Origin: Halovenus sp.
GTDB taxonomy: Archaea; Halobacteriota; Halobacteria; Halobacteriales; Haloarculaceae
Assembly (NCBI GenBank): GCA_003551945.1
Contig: PUNZ01000068.1
Location: 1 to 5,007, forward strand
Direction of reading: 5' to 3'
DNA length: 5,007 bases
Shown here: positions 1 through 5,007 of the stretch, one piece after another
Numbering within the stretch: the stretch's first letter is position 1
Layout of the letters: each line of letters starts with the position of its first letter
The notes under the pieces: model-generated
What the model was told of the DNA's origin: nothing
Seen by the model: the letters and a program-made list of their open reading frames with translations, nothing else
Databases searched by the model: none
Position numbers and translations under genes: made by a program

Positions 1-1
1 A

Positions 2-253
2 ACCCTCTCTGTCCTCCGAGCGGGCAATGCGTACCTCCAGTTAGTGACTATCGGTATGGATAGCACACTTGATGGAAGCACTGTTGGCACGGTACTCAGC
101 GAGACAGACCGGCCGGTTGGTCTCCTTGCAATACGGCGAAAAACACAGCGTATTATTGCGCCACCCGATTCGACGGCGCTTCATGCCGGTGATGAACTCG
201 TTGTAGCCGGAAAGCCAACAGCAGTTCGGCAGTTCCGGGAGGTGGTCCGATGA
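2..253 (+). CDS. TrkA C-terminal (RCK_C) domain protein, 3' end only
   Basis: The reading frame is open to the left edge, so this is the last 83 residues of a longer protein. The GTG at 44 and ATG at 56 lie inside the domain and are not believable starts. The visible part reads as one RCK_C/TrkA_C domain: the strand LQLVTI, then DSTLDGSTVG, then PVGLLAIRR, and finally the typical closing segment AGDELVVAGKP. In this family the domain regulates potassium channels or transporters by binding a small ligand; the ligand cannot be read here. The same pattern (STLDG, GDEL.V.G.P) recurs at the C-terminus of the next protein, so the two look like paralogues at least in this domain. The stop codon overlaps the next start as ATGA, which indicates one operon with coupled translation. 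What lies N-terminal is unknown; a membrane part like that of the neighbour is possible. Confidence 0.8.
   Translation, partial: TLSVLRAGNAYLQLVTIGMDSTLDGSTVGTVLSETDRPVGLLAIRRKTQRIIAPPDSTALHAGDELVVAGKPTAVRQFREVVR
238..243 (+). promoter_or_regulatory. Shine-Dalgarno site for the 401-residue TrkA_C protein
   Basis: GGAGGT lies inside the last codons of the upstream gene, six bases before the ATG at 250. It matches the anti-Shine-Dalgarno end of archaeal 16S rRNA. It supports ATG 250 as the true start and reinitiation across the ATGA overlap. No comparably strong site precedes the other genes in this window. Confidence 0.7.
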
Positions 254-1455
254 GTTTGACCACGCTGTTGGCCAACGGGATGGAGTTCCCGATTGTCACC
301 GTCATCTACCGATTAATCGGCCTTTCGTTGCTTGCAGCTTTCGTCTCCGGGAGCATCTCGTTTTTCTTCCGTTGGCGTACCCACTCACAACTCCCTGAAG
401 GGCCTGCCCTCTTGCTCGGCCTGGGCGCAGTCACGCTGTATCTGAACACGAACATCGTCTTGATACAGTTTTTGGGTGCCGAAGGGGAAGTCTTGACGAC
501 GACCGCAGTTGCGACAAATTTGCTTATCTTCGCGATAAGCACCGTCGCCGCTGCAGCAGGCTGGCAAGTTGGCGACCGATTTGGCCAGTCTGAGCGGTTT
601 CACCCTTCACTCCAACCGAGTCTGAGCCCGCTTGTCAAAGCAACTGGCCGAACGAGTAGCGTAACCTTGCCATCACGAATCGAGGATATCGACGGCTATG
701 AACCAGTCCCAGCCGAGACAAAAGAAGCCATGGCTGGCGAGAGTTTCACCTTTTCTCGGCGGATGACTGTCGATGCACTGGCTGGCGAACTCGAAACTCG
801 CATTCGGACGGAGTATGACGTTGCTCACGTTGATATTGAGGTGAGCGTCGATGGAGAAATTGCGTTTCTCGCGGTTGGTGGTCGAGCAACGGGGATTGGT
901 CCAACGCTCCCACCAGAGTCAACCGCAACCGCAATTATTGCCGACCCGGCGTTCAGCGCAAGTCCCGGGGACACCGTCCAGATATGGCATGGTGACCGCA
1001 AAGTTGGGATTGCAGAGCTGCGTGCGACCACCGGGGAGACAGTGACCGTTGCTGGCCAAGAGTCACTCATCAGCGAACTCTCACCCGATATCGAGTATCG
1101 GTTGATGACGTTACCCGCCGAGGAACGTGTCGACCGCCTCTTTGCAGGGATGCTTCGCCGGGCCGTTGAAACGATGAGCACGGTTACTGTCCAAGAGGGG
1201 TCGACACTTGACGGCATGACAATTTCGTCACTGGGCATTCCAGTTGTCGCTGTCACGGATGCTGGTGGTGATACCGAGACGATTCCAGATCACAAGCGAG
1301 AACTTACTGTTGGAGATGAGCTTTCCGTCCTAGGGCATCCGGCCACGCTCCGGCGTGTCGAGGCTGCGGCGTCAGCGGATGTCGGATACGAACCACCGGA
1401 TGTGGACGATGTTGCTGCCTCACGTCGCCGACTGGAGCGGTTTCGTCGGTCATAG
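250..1455 (+). CDS. Membrane-anchored TrkA_C (RCK_C) domain protein, probable potassium transport regulator
   Basis: A 401-residue protein. Three hydrophobic segments, at about residues 14-40, 51-75 and 85-106, should anchor it in the membrane. A hydrophilic part follows. Residues about 165-275 contain several beta-rich stretches (for example DIEVSV and GDTVQIWHGDRKVG) that I cannot assign firmly; part could be a diverged RCK_C-like fold. Residues about 309-372 are a recognisable TrkA_C domain (EGSTLDGMTI, PVVAV, GDELSVLGHP). The tail is charged and rich in arginine and aspartate. I see no pore signature and no Rossmann nucleotide-binding motif, so it is unlikely to be a channel or transporter itself. 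The start at 250 is fixed by the ATGA overlap and the GGAGGT upstream. The next gene, 67 bases downstream, is a potassium channel with an RCK_N domain, which suggests a regulatory role in potassium or cation flux. That role is inferred from domain and context. Confidence 0.82.
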   Translation: MSLTTLLANGMEFPIVTVIYRLIGLSLLAAFVSGSISFFFRWRTHSQLPEGPALLLGLGAVTLYLNTNIVLIQFLGAEGEVLTTTAVATNLLIFAISTVAAAAGWQVGDRFGQSERFHPSLQPSLSPLVKATGRTSSVTLPSRIEDIDGYEPVPAETKEAMAGESFTFSRRMTVDALAGELETRIRTEYDVAHVDIEVSVDGEIAFLAVGGRATGIGPTLPPESTATAIIADPAFSASPGDTVQIWHGDRKVGIAELRATTGETVTVAGQESLISELSPDIEYRLMTLPAEERVDRLFAGMLRRAVETMSTVTVQEGSTLDGMTISSLGIPVVAVTDAGGDTETIPDHKRELTVGDELSVLGHPATLRRVEAAASADVGYEPPDVDDVAASRRRLERFRRS

Positions 1456-1522
1456 CAAAGAAGGACGACGAGACGAACCGAAAGCCGACATCGTTTTCAG
1501 TGCTGGCTAAGTCCATCAGCAT

Positions 1523-2668
1523 ATGTCGTCTGAGCGGTCGCAAAGTCAAGTACTCAGTATGCGGGCAGCCGTGCTTGCCTCCTCGCTGGTCGCATTTTTA
1601 TCGCTGGCCACGGGGCTGGCTAACATCACTATTGGTGTGACGCTTGACGGGCCGCTCGCGCCGTATGTCCCTGATATTATACAGCAGGCGGCAGGGTTCA
1701 CTGGCACCCTCACTGGTTTTGTTATGTTGTTGAGTACCTGGGCCCTTCGCCGTCGCCTCCGTGTGGGCTGGTACGCAACGATGGTGTTGTTACCGTTTAC
1801 GGCTGCCCAGGGACTCATTCAGGCCAGCGTCTATTCGATGCCGCTGGTTGTGTTGTCGCTGCTTTCGATACCCACACTTGCGGCTAACCGACGGCGATTT
1901 GACAGAGACGTAGCGCTATCCAATACACAGGTTGCTGCGCTGATTGCTTTGACCGGAACCCTTGCCTATGGTACTGCGGGAACCTACGCATTGCGAGAGG
2001 ATTTTACCGAAGTTGAGTCCCTGCTCGATGCCTTTTATTATACGATTGTCACCGCCAGTACCGTCGGCTATGGGGACCTGACCCCGATGACCCAAGAGGC
2101 GCGCGTCTTTTCGTTGTCGGTGGTTGTGTTAGGAACTGCAAGCTTTGCAGTTGCACTTGGGTCGGTGCTCGGCCCGGCCATTGAAGCACGGTTTGCCCGT
2201 GCGCTTGGAACCATGACAGATACAGAGTATGACCTGCTCGAGGACCACGTAATCATCCTCGGCTTTGGCGACCTGACGGAACCGCTTCTGGAAGAACTTG
2301 GCGACCGAGAGACTGTTGTTGTCTCTCAAAACAAAGAGGCAATAAGCTGGTGTCGGGCCCGAGATATCAACGTTGTTGTTGGCGACCCTAGTGAGGAGGA
2401 ACCCCTCACAACGGCTGGAATTGAACATGCATCCGCCGTCATTGCTGCCACTGAAAGCGATGCTGAAGATGCCTTTGCGATTTTGACCGCGCGTGAGTTA
2501 AATCCGGATGCACGGATTGTTGCGGCGGCAACTGCTCGCCGCAATTTGGCCAAGCTTCGACGGGCAGGGGCTGACAAGGTATTGAGTCCGGCGTTGATTG
2601 GTGGTCGGTTGCTCGGTCGGACTGCGCTTGGTGAGAACAGTGGTATCGACGAAGAAGATTGGTTGTGA
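1523..2668 (+). CDS. Potassium channel protein: pore domain plus RCK_N (TrkA-N) domain
   Basis: A 381-residue ion channel. Hydrophobic segments lie at about residues 14-38, 57-75, 82-104 and 107-121. The pore unit follows: an outer helix at about 135-155, a pore helix with the filter TVGYGD at 180-185, and an inner helix at about 194-218. TVGYGD is the classical potassium selectivity filter. The cytoplasmic part begins at about 241 with a Rossmann-type RCK_N domain: VIILGFGD, the conserved GD of VVVGDPS (D288), ASAVIAATESD, and AGADKVLSP at 348-356. It ends soon after, at 381, so the RCK_C lobe usual in MthK-type channels is absent. The nucleotide-loop motif reads GFGDLT, with threonine where enzymes have the third glycine; MthK-type RCK domains also deviate here, so NAD binding is uncertain. 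The N-terminal segments show no clear arginine-patterned voltage sensor. ATG 1523 gives the longest protein; ATG 1559 is an alternative start. No strong ribosome site is visible. Confidence 0.92.
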   Translation: MSSERSQSQVLSMRAAVLASSLVAFLSLATGLANITIGVTLDGPLAPYVPDIIQQAAGFTGTLTGFVMLLSTWALRRRLRVGWYATMVLLPFTAAQGLIQASVYSMPLVVLSLLSIPTLAANRRRFDRDVALSNTQVAALIALTGTLAYGTAGTYALREDFTEVESLLDAFYYTIVTASTVGYGDLTPMTQEARVFSLSVVVLGTASFAVALGSVLGPAIEARFARALGTMTDTEYDLLEDHVIILGFGDLTEPLLEELGDRETVVVSQNKEAISWCRARDINVVVGDPSEEEPLTTAGIEHASAVIAATESDAEDAFAILTARELNPDARIVAAATARRNLAKLRRAGADKVLSPALIGGRLLGRTALGENSGIDEEDWL

Positions 2669-2752
2669 GACTGCCGGACGGAACTTTGCTATCATACTTG
2701 CTTCCTCCTGGTGGTGAGATTATTCAGTAGTCTGAGCACTGTTGACCGCCAG

Positions 2753-2763
2753 CGTTATTGGTT
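2753..2763 (+). promoter_or_regulatory. Possible weak TATA-like element before the glycosyltransferase
   Basis: The segment CGTTATTGGTT is centred about 28 bases before ATG 2785, the spacing expected for a leaderless haloarchaeal transcript. The match to a TATA box is poor. Another AT-rich patch (GATTATTCAG, about 2717-2726) lies further up and could serve instead with a short leader. A promoter is expected somewhere here because gene function changes from ion transport to glycosylation across the 116 bases between 2668 and 2785. Confidence 0.25.
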
Positions 2764-2784
2764 GACCTACCGAAGCCGTCGATA

Positions 2785-3711
2785 ATGAAGGTCTCTGTCG
2801 TTGTTTGTACGTATGCGGATGAGCGCTTTCCAGATTTCTGTGAGGCGGTGGAGAGTGTTCTCGGCCAGAGCTATGAGTCGGTTGAGGTGGTGCTTGTGAT
2901 TGATGGGAATCGGTCGGTGTTTGAACGTGTGAGCGAAGAGTTCGGTGAGCGGTCGGATGTGGTGATACACTGTAACGAAGAGAACAGCGGCCTGTCCTAC
3001 AGCAGGACAAAAGGTGTCGAACTTGCATCAGGTGATGTCATTGCGTTTTTGGACGATGATGCAATCGCAGCGCAGAACTGGATTACCGAACTTGTGAAAG
3101 GATATGACAAAACCGATGCCATTGCCGTCGGTGGGCGGATGGTTCCGGAATGGGTTGCCGGGCGACCGGAATTTCTTCCAGAAGAATTCTACTGGCTGAT
3201 TGGAGCGAACTACGAACCGCGTCTTGAGGATTGGAGTGAGGTCAGAAACACGCTCGGGTCAAACATGTCTTTTCGCCGGGAGGTATTCGAAGAAGTCGGT
3301 GGGTTCGACGAACAGGTCGGATTGACCGGTGACAATCAGATACAGGCCGAGGAGACGGAACTCGCGATGCGCATGTACGATCGGTTTGGAAAAGGGATGT
3401 TGTACAATCCGGATGCCGTCGTTGCCCACAAGGTCTTCGACTATCGGACGGAACCAGCGTGGCTGCTCCGACGGGCATTCTGGCAAGGATATTCCAAGCG
3501 TGCTGTCGAGGAGTTACCGGTCGACGGACCACCAAGCGAGGAGGCAGACTTTCTTGCACATCTTGCGTTTTCGTCTGTGCCCCGTCGGCTTGTTGGATTG
3601 GTACGCAAACCAGCACTGGAAAAGGTAAAGCAACTTGTGATGTTGGTGGCGTTAACGGCTTGTGTTGGATTCGGGTATGTCTATGGGCTGGTAAAGTTTG
3701 CTTTTCGGTGA
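2785..3711 (+). CDS. Family 2 glycosyltransferase, AglG/AglE-like, for archaeal N-glycan assembly
   Basis: A 308-residue GT-A type glycosyltransferase. The N-terminus MKVSVVVCTYADERF is the standard first strand and sugar-nucleotide loop of GT2 enzymes. VEVVLVIDGN (about 33-42), SGLSYSRTKG (68-77) and the metal-binding FLDDDA (88-93) follow. GSNMSFRREVFEEVGGFDE (158-176) and the acidic EETELAMRM (189-197), expected to hold the catalytic base, complete the fold. A hydrophobic stretch at about 284-305 probably lies in or on the membrane. Overall layout and several motifs resemble haloarchaeal AglG/AglE enzymes, which add a sugar to a dolichyl-phosphate-linked glycan for S-layer glycoproteins; AglG of Haloferax volcanii is a glucuronosyltransferase. 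Donor and acceptor here cannot be read from sequence, so I give no symbol. I prefer ATG 2785 over TTG 2758: it starts right at the conserved first strand, and the nine extra residues match nothing I recognise. A decayed paralogue of its 3' part lies at 4378-4606. Confidence 0.88.
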   Translation: MKVSVVVCTYADERFPDFCEAVESVLGQSYESVEVVLVIDGNRSVFERVSEEFGERSDVVIHCNEENSGLSYSRTKGVELASGDVIAFLDDDAIAAQNWITELVKGYDKTDAIAVGGRMVPEWVAGRPEFLPEEFYWLIGANYEPRLEDWSEVRNTLGSNMSFRREVFEEVGGFDEQVGLTGDNQIQAEETELAMRMYDRFGKGMLYNPDAVVAHKVFDYRTEPAWLLRRAFWQGYSKRAVEELPVDGPPSEEADFLAHLAFSSVPRRLVGLVRKPALEKVKQLVMLVALTACVGFGYVYGLVKFAFR

Positions 3712-3741
3712 GTTGTGCTGACCAGGGAGTGGTTTAAGATG

Positions 3742-4095
3742 TTAAACCCAGTGGCTAAGATAAAACTCAGTACCGATACGCTCCTCTGCCGGGATTGTTT
3801 CGAAAATTCGAGTGACTCCCTCAGCAACGTCAACAGGACGCGTCTGGAGAGCTGATTGGTCCACGTATACGATGCCAACGTGGTTAGTTACCACGGCACC
3901 GTTGATGACTGTGAATCGTCTGTCGGCAGTGATAACGACTCGTTTATCTTCTCTGGCGAATTTGAGTAGTTGCCTGTCTTCAGCCCCCTCGGGAAGAACA
4001 GTCTTCGAGCGAGCGATGTCGTAGCCGAGCGAGTCGAAAACACTGACAACCGTGTTCGGAACGTGCTCGTCGGCTAGAACACGTTTGTCACTCAT
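3742..4095 (-). CDS. DUF5615 family PIN-like protein, probable toxin
   Basis: A 117-residue protein of the DUF5615 family, small proteins with a predicted PIN-like nuclease fold. Visible family features are LADEHVP near the N-terminus (D9, E10), GYDIARSKTVLP with the acidic GAEDRQLLKFARE (E39, D40), and the core strand RVVITADRRFT with D58. These acidic residues would form the metal site. Family members more often show a second acidic residue in the D-x-D-F segment; here it reads DRRF. The gene follows the DUF433 gene and overlaps it by four bases (ATGA), in the antitoxin-then-toxin order usual for VapBC-like pairs. The likely role is an RNase toxin held in check by the partner. Nuclease activity has little direct experimental support for this family, so that role is inferred from fold and gene pairing. 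It ends 30 bases from the convergent glycosyltransferase stop. Confidence 0.82.
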   Translation of the reverse strand: MSDKRVLADEHVPNTVVSVFDSLGYDIARSKTVLPEGAEDRQLLKFAREDKRVVITADRRFTVINGAVVTNHVGIVYVDQSALQTRPVDVAEGVTRIFETIPAEERIGTEFYLSHWV

Positions 4096-4376
4096 TTCGA
4101 GCCGTCGGTCGCTACTGGTGGTTTCCTCACCCGATTGTGCAGTTCGTCGAGTGCTTGATCCTGGCGCGTGCGGTGGCGAGCCATCTCCTCGGGATTGTTG
4201 TAATAATATGCCAATGCCTCGTGCACCTTGCCGAGTGAAATATCGTACATTGCAGCAGCTTCCGCAGGTGATTTATCTCCGATGACGACCGTCTCGTAGA
4301 CGTGAACGACGCCGACGCGAGTGTCGGCAATCCGGGGTTGCCCACTCAACACGTCATCGTCAGCTGTGATTGGCAT
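4092..4376 (-). CDS. DUF433 domain protein, probable antitoxin
   Basis: A 94-residue protein with the DUF433 pattern. It opens with DDDVLSGQPRIADTRVGVVHV (residues about 6-26), equivalent to the family's G-x-P-x-I-x-x-T-R segment. A predicted helix-turn-helix follows at about 36-58 (SPAEAAAMYDISLGKVHEALAYYY). DUF433 proteins are typically found with DUF5615 or PIN-like partners and act as the presumed DNA-binding antitoxin, likely repressing their own promoter. The charged C-terminal tail (about 62-94) probably contacts the toxin. The start at 4376 sits about 29 bases below a good TATA box on this strand, which fits a leaderless message and fixes the start. The gene lies between an intact glycosyltransferase and the remnant of a second one, in an otherwise plus-strand region, which suggests later insertion. 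Confidence 0.85.
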   Translation of the reverse strand: MPITADDDVLSGQPRIADTRVGVVHVYETVVIGDKSPAEAAAMYDISLGKVHEALAYYYNNPEEMARHRTRQDQALDELHNRVRKPPVATDGSK

Positions 4377-4377
4377 T

Positions 4378-4606
4378 CTACGTAGAGATAGGGCTCCACA
4401 CTATAAAAAATCGGCCACGATTGACAGCAAGCAAAACCTGGAACTCCAAACTGACCAACTCTTCGTATCACACGTCTGCTTTTCGACGACTTGCTGGACT
4501 GGCTCGAAAGCCTGGATTTGGAAAGGCCAGTCGCTAGTGATACTCGGGATATTGGCTACCTGTGTTAAATTTGGGTATGTATATGACTGGTGAAGCCTGT
4601 TTTCGG
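4378..4606 (+). pseudogene. Decayed 3' end of an AglG-like glycosyltransferase gene
   Basis: This stretch aligns end to end with 3466-3708, the last 81 codons of the intact glycosyltransferase. The frame beginning at 4378 gives LRR, then HYKKSA against GYSKRA, then FVSHVCFS against FLAHLAFS. After a loss of about 11 bases near 4485 the homology moves frame: RRLAGLARKP against RRLVGLVRKP. A one-base loss near 4505-4520 moves it again: SLVILGILATCVKFGYVYDW against QLVMLVALTACVGFGYVYGL. Two more single-base losses, near 4586 and 4599, complete the match through LVK to the end. The lost bases (11+1+1+1) account exactly for the length difference, 243 against 229. Protein similarity is strongest in the last 25 residues, about 15 identical. 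The 5' three quarters of the gene are missing, and the minus-strand toxin-antitoxin module occupies that place. The 4321-4593 open frame is not a gene; its end is this remnant. Confidence 0.8.
4401..4411 (-). promoter_or_regulatory. TATA box of the DUF433/DUF5615 operon
   Basis: Read on the minus strand this is TTTTTTATAG, centred about 29 bases before the antitoxin ATG at 4376. That is the spacing of a leaderless haloarchaeal promoter. It lies inside the decayed glycosyltransferase copy, where the plus strand reads TAT AAA AAA in the frame aligning with Tyr-Ser-Lys of the intact enzyme. Autoregulation through the antitoxin is likely for this kind of module, but I see no clear operator palindrome. 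Confidence 0.55.
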
Positions 4607-4689
4607 TTCGGTGCTGTATCCCGGGCGCTAGTCGCTCACGTTGATTTCAATAGTATCTTAGAGTTGCTGTGATTTCGGAAGGCCCACCC

Positions 4690-4699
4690 TATTTTAAAT
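4690..4699 (+). promoter_or_regulatory. Probable TATA box upstream of the epimerase gene
   Basis: TATTTTAAAT stands out in the intergenic stretch 4607-4799. Transcription would start at about 4718-4724, giving a leader of roughly 75-80 bases before ATG 4800. That is long for haloarchaea, which often use leaderless messages. A weak GAAGGT just before ATG 4800 could help translation. Apart from this element and the short frame noted in the findings, I see nothing definite in 4607-4799. Confidence 0.4.
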
Positions 4700-4799
4700 G
4701 TCACCAGCCACCGACTGTGGCCGCTATGCCGACGAGTGAGCCTTCAAGCTGACCACCAGTATCAACACATTCAAGCAAAATCCAGTCATCGAAGGTAAC

Positions 4800-5007
4800 A
4801 TGCCGAGTGCACTGGTTACTGGCGCAGCGGGATTTATCGGGTCGCACCTGGTCGATGGGCTGCTCGACCGTGGCTATCGAGTTCTGGGCCTAGATACCCT
4901 CACGACTGGTTCTCACGGAAACCTCGAGCAGGCCATTGAGGATGAACAGTTCACGCTCGTGGAGGGGGACGTTCGCGACAGGGACGCCGTCGAACGCGCC
5001 ATGGAGG
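4800..5007 (+). CDS. NAD-dependent epimerase/dehydratase (extended SDR), 5' end only
   Basis: The first 69 residues of a nucleotide-sugar epimerase or dehydratase; the gene continues past the right edge. The Rossmann motif VTGAAGFIGSHL (residues 6-17) has the G-x-x-G-x-x-G pattern of extended short-chain dehydrogenases. LGLDTLTTGSHGNL (29-42) places D32 where the acid binding the NAD ribose is expected, in the L-D-x-L-(S/T)-T-G form common in UDP-glucose 4-epimerases and related sugar enzymes. The conserved VEGDVRD (54-60) follows. The substrate-defining part (Y-x-x-x-K region and C-terminus) is outside the window, so a 4-epimerase, a dTDP-glucose-type dehydratase and a uronate epimerase all remain possible. 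The start is secure: the frame has a stop at 4737 and no other start codon before 4800. Its neighbour glycosyltransferase suggests it supplies a nucleotide sugar for the same glycan. Confidence 0.88.
   Translation, partial: MPSALVTGAAGFIGSHLVDGLLDRGYRVLGLDTLTTGSHGNLEQAIEDEQFTLVEGDVRDRDAVERAME

Noticed and set aside
44..46. GTG as the start of the first gene
   Set aside because: The frame is open to the window edge and the domain already begins upstream, so the gene is truncated by the window rather than starting here.
825..1256. Long minus-strand open frame opposite the TrkA_C gene
   Set aside because: It is a shadow of the real coding strand, with a serine/threonine-rich low-complexity translation and no recognisable motif. 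The same applies to the other opposite-strand frames in 1546-2695 and 2720-3616.
1456..1522. Possible separate promoter for the channel gene
   Set aside because: The only candidate (GTTTTCAG, about 1493-1500) is a poor TATA match, and the 67-base gap fits continued transcription from upstream.
2758..2784. TTG start giving a glycosyltransferase nine residues longer
   Set aside because: The conserved GT2 first strand starts exactly at ATG 2785, and no ribosome site supports the TTG.
4321..4593. Plus-strand open frame of 90 codons
   Set aside because: Its first part is antisense to the DUF433 gene and its second part is the frameshifted glycosyltransferase remnant. It has no family match as a whole protein and is not a gene.
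4707..4721. Small hairpin GCCAC-CGACT-GTGGC near the presumed epimerase transcript start
   Set aside because: A five-base-pair stem with a five-base loop and no extension or T-tract is expected by chance.

Overview
The window looks haloarchaeal (class Halobacteria). The evidence is the acidic proteins, start-stop overlaps, TATA-like boxes placed for leaderless or short-leader transcripts, and the families present: TrkA/RCK potassium-channel proteins and an AglG-type S-layer glycosyltransferase. Base composition looks moderate for this group, so I do not name a genus.

Positions 1-2668 (+ strand) form an ion-transport block. It starts with the C-terminal tail of a TrkA_C (RCK_C) protein cut by the window edge. 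An ATGA overlap and a strong internal GGAGGT couple this to a 401-residue membrane protein with three predicted N-terminal helices and a C-terminal TrkA_C domain. A two-pore-helix potassium channel with a TVGYGD filter and an RCK_N domain follows. The channel ends right after RCK_N, while both upstream proteins carry RCK_C-type domains, so the regulatory module may be split across genes.

Positions 2785-3711 (+) encode a family 2 glycosyltransferase of the AglG/AglE type, with a C-terminal membrane segment, probably acting in N-glycan assembly on dolichyl phosphate. At 4800 a NAD-dependent sugar epimerase/dehydratase begins and runs off the right edge, which suggests a glycosylation gene cluster.

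Between these two genes, on the minus strand, is a two-gene DUF433/DUF5615 module (4376 down to 3742), a VapBC-like toxin-antitoxin candidate with a 4-base overlap. The most interesting observation is just beyond it. Positions 4378-4606 are a decayed copy of the 3' end of a glycosyltransferase related to the intact one, broken by about four small deletions. The homology starts 2 bases from the antitoxin start codon, and the module's probable TATA box lies inside the dead gene. The simplest history is a tandem pair of glycosyltransferase genes in which the toxin-antitoxin module replaced the 5' part of the second.
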